Below are positions 25,401 through 32,073 of a DNA stretch of 39,076 bases, piece after piece (within the stretch, counting starts at the first letter, position 1; the number at the start of each line of letters is the position of its first letter). The notes below the pieces were generated by a model, which searched no databases, was not told the DNA's origin, and saw nothing but the letters and a program-made list of their open reading frames with translations. The DNA comes from an uncultured Chitinophaga sp. (GTDB taxonomy: Bacteria; Bacteroidota; Bacteroidia; Chitinophagales; Chitinophagaceae), in NCBI RefSeq assembly GCF_902168175.1, contig NZ_CABHOU010000102.1:1-39076 (forward strand), in the 5' to 3' direction. The position numbers and the translations under genes were made by a program.

Positions 25401-25542
25401 GATCGACAAGTTCCGTGTGTATGGTAGTGTACAAAACCCGTTCCTGTTCACCAAATTTCCGGGCACCGATCCTGAAGGTGCTTCCGGTTTCAGTGAACCA
25501 AGTGCGGTTACTTACCTGCTCGGCGTAAACCTTACTCTTTAA
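22453..25542 (+). CDS. SusC/RagA-family TonB-linked outer-membrane transporter, locus 1
   Basis: 1029 residues from the ATG at 22453. An in-frame GTG at 22414 would add 13 residues ahead of the signal peptide, so the ATG is preferred. A signal peptide (about 1-27) is followed by a carboxypeptidase-regulatory-like domain (about 30-115), a TonB-box-like stretch (DIVVIGYG), the plug (about 130-240, VRIRGSRSISGSNEPLYVVDG and IESMEVLKDASATAIYGNRGANG) and a large barrel. The N-terminal STN domain is absent, unlike SusC of locus 2. It should form the import channel under the SusD lid. Substrate is not readable; the co-encoded GDPD suggests glycerophosphodiesters. Confidence 0.95.
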   Translation: MSLSGFFSIKGWCWGLIGVLCSLQLSAQQKTQLSGVVSSEKGELLYGVSISITIDGSKEKQSGTTNEKGAFSINTLKPGVKYNLLFSYVGYQPYLLKNYSLKADAENALIVRMKESPSNLNDIVVIGYGSMKKKDVTGAVGSIKSDKITEVAATDATQVLQGRISGVMVSAQNWKPGNMAEVRIRGSRSISGSNEPLYVVDGIPFVDAISQISPNDIESMEVLKDASATAIYGNRGANGVILITTKKGKKGKTTVEYNGYYGIQENQPMPELMDAAAFVEYSRESQRNALGGTYNPIPSKELDLKNEQLVATPYMLANMERAWESGTYDPSKLQSTDWLSYGLRQGVLQDHQVSVRGASETSNFLLSGEYFNNEGVVKDQDYTRYSVRLNAEHEIRKGVKIGTQTVYSNSVQNAGWSDVFTGYGLKSFNPLASPYEADGVTLSLFPTNNTRTPNPVTNFGKTKRLRKNDRFLGNYYTDINFLKDFTLRTNFGIDYRSYQNYDFNASNTAAAGGVAPASAVNGGARKFMYTLENILSYNKTFTGGHSLYATVVQSVQSDKTEEYNISVKDLPYEEQLYYNVGTALTINGVGSGFAKWNMASFMGRVNYNYKGRYMATASARYDGSSVLANGRKWVMFPSLALAWRLKNESFLEDVNFISDLKLRAGWGKTGNAGVKPYKTQGKLQTNRYVFGETSVLGFTPMEMINPSLTWETTGQYNAGVDFGLMKGRVSGSLEFYMQNTYDLLLMRQLPTASGFDQILSNIGKTRNKGVEVTINTVNYTNKDFEWRSDWIFSANKQEIVRLYNGEKDDVANLWFIGKPVNVLYDLGFDGIWQNTEADKVAMAQYNTNGGTFKPGDIRPLDRNNDFKIDASDRYIRGQADPKWTASWGNNFRYKNFDASVFLYAMVGHTIAHNLDMRFDGRYNQPKLNYWTPDNASNEYPRPLLGTASVNYLSTLNYYDGSFLRVKNISLGYSLPKPVLNTLKIDKFRVYGSVQNPFLFTKFPGTDPEGASGFSEPSAVTYLLGVNLTL

Positions 25543-25563
25543 TCTTTTTAGAAGCTGAATAAT

Positions 25564-27345
25564 ATGAATAATCTGTATAAATGGGGCCTGGCGGGCGTAC
25601 TGCTCGTATCGGCCAGCTCCTGTAAAAAGTTCCTGCAGGAAGAAATTGTTTCTGAAGTTTCCTACTCGCTTTACACCACTGAAAAAGGTATTGAAGGCGC
25701 CTTAACGTCTGCCTACAACACCATGCGTGCAGGCGTGAGCAGCGAGCGTGCGCTTACCTTCAGTGATGCTGGTACCGATTTGTTTACGCTGGGCTCTGAT
25801 GGTAATCCTGCTTTCAACCAATACCTCGCCACCTTGTCATCCCTCGAAGGCAAAACTACTTCTTACTGGGACTGGAATTACAAGGGTATTTCAGAGTGCA
25901 ACGTGACGGTTACTTATCTTCCAAAAGTAACAATGGATGAAAAGCGTAAAGTACAGATAGAGGCAGAAGCTAAATTCCTTCGCGCCTTCTATTACTTTAA
26001 CCTGGTGCAGCATTTCGGAAAAGTGCCACTGATCATGGAGTCGAACGATAAAGTAGTGACCAGTTATAAAAGAGCGGCGGTGAAAGATATTTACGCCAGC
26101 ATCATTACCGATCTGCAATTCGCATTTAACAACCTGCCCATTCCTGCTGCGGCACAAGGCCGTGCCACCAAGGCTGCCGCTGCTCACCTGATGGCTAAGG
26201 TGTACCTCGTAAAAGCCAGCGCCAGGTCGGCCAAACAGCGCGAACTGCGTGGCAGCACTGCTACCGATGCCGATAGTGTGATTGCTTACGCCAGCAAGAT
26301 CGTGAACCAGCAACTGGGCGCTTACAGCCTGGTGGCTGATTACGCCAAACTGTTCGATGTAACGAACCAGGTGAACAGCGAAGTGATTTTCTCGGTGCAG
26401 TTCACCAATACGCTGTTGAACAACGGCAGCGGTAACCAGCAGCACCTGTACCACGTACCGCAATACGACGCTGTCAATACTAAAATCCTTGGCCGCTCTA
26501 CTGAATATGGCCGCCCTTACCGCCGTGTACGACCTACACCTTTCGTGTATAACGGCCTGTTTGGCGCCACCCGTAAATTCGACTCACGTTTTGCAAAATC
26601 GTTCGTGTGGGGTTATATCGCCAATAAAGCATCTGCCGGTATCGTTACCACAGCAGGTAATAAGATAGATGTGAAAGTGGGCGATACGGCTGTTTACTTC
26701 TCCCCTGTTTACTACAACACACCAACGGAGCTGACCGCCGCCACACAAAGCAACAACCGTTACGCTGTGTATTACCCGCTGAATACTTACCTGCCGCTCT
26801 CTATGAATTACATCTTCCCTGGCCTGCGTAAGTTCCTGGACGGCACCCGCCCTACTACGAATGAAGTAAATGGTGGCCGCGACTGGATGGTATACCGTTA
26901 CGCTGAAACGCTGTTATTACTGGCCGAAGGTTATGGTTTAAAAGAAGATTACACTAACGCCGCCATCTATATCAACAAAGTAAGAGAGCGCGCTGCCTAT
27001 AAAGAAGGTGAACTTAAAACCACGCAATACTGGACGTTTGAAGGAGGCAACTTTGCCGACCGCTTAAAATCCACCGTAGCTGATATGGAAGTAAAACCGG
27101 CCGGCATCGCCATCAACTTCACCGACTTCATGCTGGACGAAAGAGGCCGTGAAATGATCGGTGAACTGAACCGCTGGGAAGATCTCGTACGTTGCGAGAA
27201 ACTGGTAGAACGGGTGAAACTGCACAACCCGGATGCACAAAACATCCGTGATTACCACATCCTCCGCCCTATCCCACAAACCCATATCGACCGTCTTGAC
27301 CCGGCAGGACCTATCTCTGAAGAACAAAACGAAAACTATTATTAA
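25564..27345 (+). CDS. RagB/SusD-family lipoprotein, locus 1
   Basis: 593 residues. A lipoprotein signal ends at C20 (SASSC|KK). The TPR-like SusD fold is evident: KFLQEE near the N-terminus, AEAKFLRAFYYFNLVQHFGKVPL, AAAHLMAKVYL, WMVYRYAETLLLLAEGY, and a C-terminal LDERGREMIGELNRWEDLVR and HILRPIPQTHID. It serves as the surface substrate-binding lid of the SusC channel encoded 21 bp upstream. The GDPD gene starts 1 bp after its stop, so the two are translationally close and certainly co-transcribed. Confidence 0.95.
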   Translation: MNNLYKWGLAGVLLVSASSCKKFLQEEIVSEVSYSLYTTEKGIEGALTSAYNTMRAGVSSERALTFSDAGTDLFTLGSDGNPAFNQYLATLSSLEGKTTSYWDWNYKGISECNVTVTYLPKVTMDEKRKVQIEAEAKFLRAFYYFNLVQHFGKVPLIMESNDKVVTSYKRAAVKDIYASIITDLQFAFNNLPIPAAAQGRATKAAAAHLMAKVYLVKASARSAKQRELRGSTATDADSVIAYASKIVNQQLGAYSLVADYAKLFDVTNQVNSEVIFSVQFTNTLLNNGSGNQQHLYHVPQYDAVNTKILGRSTEYGRPYRRVRPTPFVYNGLFGATRKFDSRFAKSFVWGYIANKASAGIVTTAGNKIDVKVGDTAVYFSPVYYNTPTELTAATQSNNRYAVYYPLNTYLPLSMNYIFPGLRKFLDGTRPTTNEVNGGRDWMVYRYAETLLLLAEGYGLKEDYTNAAIYINKVRERAAYKEGELKTTQYWTFEGGNFADRLKSTVADMEVKPAGIAINFTDFMLDERGREMIGELNRWEDLVRCEKLVERVKLHNPDAQNIRDYHILRPIPQTHIDRLDPAGPISEEQNENYY

Positions 27346-27346
27346 G

Positions 27347-28171
27347 ATGAAAAGAATACTATTCGCATTATGCCTGCTTAGCAGCAGCGCCTTCGCCCAA
27401 AACCGCTTTACCACCATCGGTAAAGCGCTGATGAACCCGCAATCCAACACCATACTCATAGCGGCCCACCGTGGCGCTCACCTCGAAGCCCCGGAAAATT
27501 CCATGGCCTCGTTCCGTCACGCCATCGAAATGGGCATCGACATTATTGAACTGGACGTTCGTTGCACAAAAGACGGGCAGCTGGTCGTGATCCACGACAA
27601 AAGCGTGAACCGCACCACGAATGGTAAGGGCGATGTAGCCGACCTTACATTCGCACAGATAAGAGAGCTGAAATTAAAACACAACGGCAAGCTCACTTCC
27701 GAAACCGTTCCCACACTCGAAGAAGCCCTGTTATTCGCCAAAGGCAAGATCATGGTTGACCTGGACATTAAAACAGAAACCTGCGTTGACAAGATCATGG
27801 AAGCTGTACGTAAAACAGGCACTATCGAAAACACGCTATTCTTTCTCTACGATTTCCATTACGCGCAACCCGTGCGAAAAGAAGGTTTCCGCACCCTCGT
27901 CCGTACACACTCCGCCGCAGAAGTAGATTCCGTAGCTGTTTCGGAAGCGTATCATCTTGATGATTCACACTACACACCGGAAGTAGTAGCGAAGATAAAA
28001 GCAAAAGGCGGCCGCGTTTGGATGAATGCATTGGGTGACGTAGATAAGAAAGTAGCAGCAGGCGATGTTACCGCTTTTGCTGATTTACTGAAAGGCGGCG
28101 CCAATATTATTCAAACGGACCAACCGGCTTTATTAAAAGCGTACCTGGTTAAAAATGGTTTGTACCATTAG
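27347..28171 (+). CDS. Glycerophosphodiester phosphodiesterase (GDPD) family, exported
   Basis: 274 residues from the ATG at 27347, 1 bp after the SusD stop; a longer frame upstream would overlap SusD and lack a signal peptide at its start. The signal peptide is 1-18 (SSAFAQ). The GDPD TIM-barrel motif HR(x)nExD(x)nH is complete: H41-R42 (AAHRG), E50-N51, E68/D70 (IIELDVR) and H83 (VIHDKSVNRTT). The C-terminal part has the expected GGANIIQTDQPALL. It should hydrolyse glycerophosphodiesters to glycerol-3-phosphate and an alcohol in the periplasm. It is the only enzyme in locus 1, so it hints at substrate. Terminator follows. Confidence 0.95.
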   Translation: MKRILFALCLLSSSAFAQNRFTTIGKALMNPQSNTILIAAHRGAHLEAPENSMASFRHAIEMGIDIIELDVRCTKDGQLVVIHDKSVNRTTNGKGDVADLTFAQIRELKLKHNGKLTSETVPTLEEALLFAKGKIMVDLDIKTETCVDKIMEAVRKTGTIENTLFFLYDFHYAQPVRKEGFRTLVRTHSAAEVDSVAVSEAYHLDDSHYTPEVVAKIKAKGGRVWMNALGDVDKKVAAGDVTAFADLLKGGANIIQTDQPALLKAYLVKNGLYH

Positions 28172-28202
28172 TTCCTGTCCTATGTTAATGAAGAGAAAAA
28201 GG

Positions 28203-28227
28203 CCGCCAGGAATGGCGGTTTTTTTTT
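28203..28227 (+). terminator. Terminator of locus 1
   Basis: CCGCC (28203-28207) / GGCGG (28214-28218) followed by nine T on the plus strand, about 30 bases after the GDPD stop. Confidence 0.85.
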
Positions 28228-28317
28228 GCGTTTACTCACCAGATTCCGAGTTTTTCCTGCTGGAGCGACGAACGCCTGGCACTATTGTGAGCCCGCATTA
28301 GCGGGCATCACACCAAT

Positions 28318-28361
28318 CGTCATGGCCAGGCAAGAAGCCATCTTCGTGCGCAGTCTCGGCT
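28318..28361 (+). repeat. REP-like 44-bp element, copy R1
   Basis: Starts CGTCATGGC and ends CGCAGTCTCGGCT. Matches copy R3 (reverse-complemented) at about 39 of 44 positions. The core can form small hairpins. Confidence 0.7.
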
Positions 28362-28387
28362 AAAGTAAAACCATCTCACGCGAACAA

Positions 28388-28662
28388 CGTTGACGAAGCA
28401 ATGCACTTCCCAACTTGTCGTGGCATTGCACACGAGTAGCGGTAATGCACTCTCAAACTGTCACGGCACTGCACACGAATAGCGTTGGTGAAGCAATGTA
28501 CTCCCAGCCCGTCATGGTACCGCGTACGATTAGCGGTGGCGAAGCAAAGCACTTCCCAACTTTCATGGTACTGCACACGAGTAGCGGTGGTGAAGCAACG
28601 CACTCCCCAACTTTCATGGCACCGCACACGAGTAGCGTTGGTGAAGCAACGCACTCCCAGCC
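28388..28662 (+). repeat. 51-bp tandem repeat array (about 5.5 units)
   Basis: Anchor GAAGCAA occurs at 28395, 28490, 28541, 28592 and 28643. The last three steps are exactly 51 bp; the 95-bp first step contains a unit that lost its anchor and 7 bases. Each unit contains GCACTCCCAGCCCGTCATGG-like sequence and ends CACGAGTAGC. Units at 28541-28642 are the most alike. Because 51 is divisible by 3, several frames stay open on both strands, which mimics coding sequence. Confidence 0.85.
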
Positions 28663-28841
28663 CGTCATGGCGAGGAACGAAGCCATCCTCGTGTGCAGTC
28701 TTCGCTACAGTAAAAGGCCTCGAAGAAGGCAACGTTCCAGCTACGAAAACGATTTGCATTGCTATTATCCAATGGTCATAACACAGGGTGTATCTCGAGC
28801 GAAGACTGCGCACGAAGATGGCTTCGTTCCTCGCCATGACG
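28663..28841 (+). mobile_element. MITE-like or REP-pair element with 44-bp inverted repeats
   Basis: Copy R2 (28663-28706) and copy R3 (28798-28841) are inverted and match at 42 of 44 positions, enclosing a 91-bp unrelated core. The total is 179 bp with no coding capacity. Each arm starts CGTCATGGCGAGGAACGAAG, a core reminiscent of dispersed REP-like repeats seen in Bacteroidota genomes. A third, direct copy (R1) lies 302 bp to the left. No transposase and no obvious target-site duplication is visible. Confidence 0.55.
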
Positions 28842-28866
28842 GCCGGAGAGAGGCTTGCCTCGGGCA

Positions 28867-29125
28867 CGTTTTCGATGGAGCGACTCAGAACGCATTCGCG
28901 CAGATCGTTCGGGACACATTCGAGCATATCGTTTCAGGACACATTCGAGCAGATCATGTCAGAACACATTCGAGAAAATCGTTTCAGAACGCATTCGAGA
29001 AAATCGTTTCAGAACACATTCGAGAAAATCGTTTCAGAACACATTAACTACCTCATTTCGAAACACATTTGAGAGGCTCGCCTCAGGGTACATCTGAGTA
29101 ATTCACCCGGATACATCTGCAACTA
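28867..29125 (+). repeat. 23-26-bp (mostly 25-bp) tandem repeat array, about 10 units
   Basis: Anchor CATTCG (variants CATTTG, CATCTG) at 28893, 28917, 28942, 28967, 28992, 29017, 29042, 29066, 29091 and 29114; a diverged unit precedes at about 28867. Three central units (about 28960-29034) of the form TCAGAACACATTCGAGAAAA are nearly identical, and divergence increases outward. The 25-bp period shifts the frame each unit, so the same peptide words recur in all three frames. Confidence 0.85.
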
Positions 29126-29133
29126 CTAGCAAC

Positions 29134-29161
29134 AAAAAAAGGGCCGCCTCTCCGGCGGCCC
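29134..29161 (-). terminator. Terminator of locus 2
   Basis: Perfect 8-bp stem GGGCCGCC / GGCGGCCC with a TCTCC loop, followed on the minus strand by TTTTTTTG. It lies about 25 bases after the stop of the DUF5689 lipoprotein gene. Confidence 0.9.
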
Positions 29162-29185
29162 TTCTCTCTCAATATGACATGGATC

Positions 29186-31222
29186 CTATTTATTATACTT
29201 AATCGAAACATGCCCCAACCTACTATTCGTCGTAGCTCCAAGCGTACCGCCCGTAGCACTCGTAGTAGTACCAACGTTCTTATTCGCCACTCTTACGCGG
29301 ATGTACAAGTTAGTTAACCCGGAAGCTGCCTGCGGGAACTGGAAGTTTACGGCTTTGTAGCCTGGTAACTGCGTTAGCAGGGTGTTGGAGAAATTCGCTA
29401 CGTCTTCGAAGGTAAAGGTGCCTACCTGTTGGAATGGTGCATTGTTATCGCCCGACCACTCTACGATGAAGTTACGGGGGCCGCCGATATCGGTGTTGCC
29501 TTCTAGCTGTAAAGAGATTGGGGTGGTAATACCTGCGGTGGATGTTTCGATGCTCCAGTATGCGCCGGTGGTGGTGGCAGGCGTTGGCCACCAGTTTTTG
29601 CTGCCCCAACCGCCGTTGGTTACGGCACCTTTTACTGTTAATGGTTCCTGTAACAGACCGTTGTAGTCGGTGGTGGCGTAGTTACCGTTGGCGGTGAAGT
29701 CCAGCGGTTGGCGGGTGCTGTGGTAAATACGGCCGGTGCCGGTTTCGGGAGTTAGTGGATTTGCTTCTGCCGTGGGAGCAGAATTGTACTCGGCGCGGAA
29801 GCGGCTCCATTCTACCAGTACTTTCGAGAAGCCGGCGTTACGGTCGGCGTTCAGTGCGATGTCTTCACGGGAGAGGTGACGGATGGCGTAGCGGCCGATG
29901 TTGCCTCCGAAGCGGTCCATTTTTTCGTTTACGATGATGCCGGCTATTGTACCGGAACCCTGCGGCACCAGTTTACCATCGCGGCGGTAAGGTACATCGA
30001 GGTTAGTGAGCATGTACATGCTGTTGCCCTGGATGTCGCGGATGCTTGTGGGATAACAATCCATACGGGCTGCGTAACCTTCGTTGATATTGGTGAAACT
30101 GCCGCTTGGGATAGAGATTTCTACATCTTTCAGTTTTACGTAGGTGTACAGGTCGTTGTCGGTTAATTCGCTCATGTACTTTTCGCGGGGCAGCAATGGT
30201 GTAGTGCCGGCGTTTTTAGCCATGATGTGTTTTGTTTCCACGCCGGTGATAATCACCCGATCGGGGCCTGACAAACGTTGTACGGTGGTGCCTTTCAACC
30301 AGACTTTTACACGATCGTTGAAGTTGTAAATGTTGTCGCCGGGCGTTTTGGTTTTAAGGTAGATGCCTTTGGTACCATCGGCACTCTGGATATACACGGC
30401 AATTGCGTTCTCTGTTTTAGAGAGGGTGTGTTTATCCGTATTGTTCAGGTTCTGGGTGATATTGGGATGGCCCTTATCGCTGACTACTACCCCTTCGAAG
30501 TAAATACTTTCATTTACGACGCCCGCTGCGAGTGTCGTTTTGATGTAATCAAAACCCCTGGCAGTGGCGCCTTCGTAGTCTATACCCGGCAGCTGACTGA
30601 TAGCCAGCGTATCGCTGATGGTGACGTTGAGCGCATCTTTGTAAGTAAGTTTAAGTACACTGGTGCGCGCGGCGGCGGTATGATTGGTATCTGCTTTAAA
30701 ATAGAGATAACCTTTCTCGATGCGCAGGTCTGACACCCAGTTCTGTTGCCCCTCCGTACGGTGTGTATAACTTACCACCATCTGCTCCATTGGCACATTC
30801 GTATTAACAGGCGTTTTAAACGTACCGCCGTTCGCGATCGTTTGTGCAGAAACATCGGCAATGGCCAGTGTAGGAACAAGACCACGCTGCTGCAAACGTA
30901 CCGTATCTGTTTTACCACCAGCCTTTACCAGCAGTCGTACGAAACGGGGCAGGTTCACGCTGTTATCGGTGAGTTGTGCTACAGCCTGACCTTTACCGCT
31001 GCCGCTCTTTGCGGTGAGCGTAAGCCAACTGGCGGTGTCTATCGGTTCTACCGACCAGTCGCCATCGGCGTACACGATGAACTTAGTGGTATCGGCCGGG
31101 GCTGCGATGGTAATGGTGCGCGAATCGATGGCCAGGTCGGTGCTGAATTTATAATATTCCGTTTTACGGCAGGCGGCTGTTACCAGCAGTACTGCGCTTA
31201 CGGCGAGTAATAACTTTTTCAT
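29186..31222 (-). CDS. BACON/DUF5689-domain surface lipoprotein
   Basis: 678 residues. The lipoprotein signal ends at C18 (VTAAC|RK). Residues about 30-110 look like a BACON domain (WSVEPIDTASWLTLT, then alternating strands ending VRLQQRG). A second Ig-like region follows (about 110-205). Residues about 220-460 match DUF5689, an OB-like domain often found with secreted nucleases (FEGVVVSDKGHPNITQNL, GIYLKTKTPGD). The C-terminal part (about 480-678) looks like a jelly-roll binding module. No catalytic motif is seen. It is the last gene of locus 2, 5 bp after the EEP-family gene stop, and probably binds the substrate at the cell surface for SusC/SusD. Domain calls are from sequence pattern only. 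Confidence 0.8.
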   Translation of the reverse strand: MKKLLLAVSAVLLVTAACRKTEYYKFSTDLAIDSRTITIAAPADTTKFIVYADGDWSVEPIDTASWLTLTAKSGSGKGQAVAQLTDNSVNLPRFVRLLVKAGGKTDTVRLQQRGLVPTLAIADVSAQTIANGGTFKTPVNTNVPMEQMVVSYTHRTEGQQNWVSDLRIEKGYLYFKADTNHTAAARTSVLKLTYKDALNVTISDTLAISQLPGIDYEGATARGFDYIKTTLAAGVVNESIYFEGVVVSDKGHPNITQNLNNTDKHTLSKTENAIAVYIQSADGTKGIYLKTKTPGDNIYNFNDRVKVWLKGTTVQRLSGPDRVIITGVETKHIMAKNAGTTPLLPREKYMSELTDNDLYTYVKLKDVEISIPSGSFTNINEGYAARMDCYPTSIRDIQGNSMYMLTNLDVPYRRDGKLVPQGSGTIAGIIVNEKMDRFGGNIGRYAIRHLSREDIALNADRNAGFSKVLVEWSRFRAEYNSAPTAEANPLTPETGTGRIYHSTRQPLDFTANGNYATTDYNGLLQEPLTVKGAVTNGGWGSKNWWPTPATTTGAYWSIETSTAGITTPISLQLEGNTDIGGPRNFIVEWSGDNNAPFQQVGTFTFEDVANFSNTLLTQLPGYKAVNFQFPQAASGLTNLYIRVRVANKNVGTTTSATGGTLGATTNSRLGHVSIKYNK

Positions 31223-31227
31223 CTTCC

Positions 31228-32067
31228 TTAGTTTTTAAGCTCCATGAGTATGGGACGGTGATCGGAAAACACTTTAGTGAAATCATCATAAATAAAAGCG
31301 CAGCTGGCGATCTTCTTCTCCAGGTCTTTGCTGGTATAGATGTAATCGATCCTGGCGTCGGTTACGATAACGCCTTTTCCGGTGCTGGCTTTTACTTTAT
31401 CATGGTAGTAACAGCCTGCATCCACAAATCCGGCGGTAAGCATGCTTTGCTGCACGGTGAAGTCGATCGTTTCTCCATTTACCAGGTTTTCTATTTTAGG
31501 ATTTTTAGCGGATGCGGCTTTCTGTACGGTAATTACCCGGCCGTTGGTCATACGCTCTTTATCCAGCGGGGAATTTGAATTGAAATCACCCATGATCACC
31601 CAGTTCTTTTTATCCGCCTGCAGCGATATATTTTTGAGTACCTGCGCGATCTCCGCCCTTCTCTTTTTATAAAGATGCGGATTGAGGTGCAGCACTACAA
31701 TGTTGTACTGCTCAATCTTCGCCATAATAAACCCATGTGTCATGTTTTCATTGATCTTCTGGATAGCAGCGATCGGGTATTTGGAGGTAAGACCGGTGGG
31801 ATAACCGTTCTCTTTCACAATTACCGCGTACGGATGACCGTACGAAGCGGCCAGTTCTTCCAGCGTTTTTTGTGTGAACCCGTTACACTCCTGCAGCGCC
31901 AGTACGTCCGGATTCTTGTCTTTGATCCAGGATACGAACTGTTGTTTGCCTTTGGTAGTATCCATCTTCATCCCTTCGAGGATGTTGTAGCTAAGTATTT
32001 TAAAGGGCTGCTGGGCAGATGCTGCCAATGCCGGCAGCAGGAACAGGAATAAAAATATCTTCTTCAT
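31228..32067 (-). CDS. Exported endonuclease/exonuclease/phosphatase (EEP) family phosphodiesterase
   Basis: 279 residues with a signal peptide (1-18, LAASAQ) and no lipobox. The DNase I-like EEP fold is complete: SYNIL (N28), LALQE (E60), HLNPH (127-131), GDFN (D161, N163), DARIDYI (D241 region) and the terminal SDHRPI (D269, H270). All metal-binding and catalytic residues are present. EEP enzymes cleave phosphodiester or phosphomonoester bonds in nucleic acids, inositol phosphates or sphingomyelin; which applies here cannot be read. It lies 6 bp after the SusD stop and 5 bp before the DUF5689 gene, so it is firmly in the locus-2 operon and acts in the periplasm. Confidence 0.93.
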   Translation of the reverse strand: MKKIFLFLFLLPALAASAQQPFKILSYNILEGMKMDTTKGKQQFVSWIKDKNPDVLALQECNGFTQKTLEELAASYGHPYAVIVKENGYPTGLTSKYPIAAIQKINENMTHGFIMAKIEQYNIVVLHLNPHLYKKRRAEIAQVLKNISLQADKKNWVIMGDFNSNSPLDKERMTNGRVITVQKAASAKNPKIENLVNGETIDFTVQQSMLTAGFVDAGCYYHDKVKASTGKGVIVTDARIDYIYTSKDLEKKIASCAFIYDDFTKVFSDHRPILMELKN

Positions 32068-32073
32068 TTATCT

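Larger units (their letters stand above)
28172..29185. other. Repeat-filled convergent intergenic region
   Basis: About 1 kb between the last genes of two convergent loci. It holds a plus-strand terminator (28203-28227), a hairpin GCCCGC/GCGGGC (28291-28306), three 44-bp REP-like copies, a 51-bp tandem array, a 25-bp tandem array and a minus-strand terminator (29134-29161). Long frames in it are open only because of repeat periodicity; no gene is supported. Confidence 0.7.

Noticed and set aside
28376..29097. Overlapping frames of 77-210 codons on both strands with recurring peptide words
   Set aside because: They follow the repeat periods: 51 bp keeps frames open, and 25 bp cycles the same words through three frames. 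Equal openness on both strands and no plausible protein composition argue against coding.
28388..29125. CRISPR array
   Set aside because: Units are contiguous without unique spacers, periods are 51 and 25 bp with internal divergence, and no cas gene is near.
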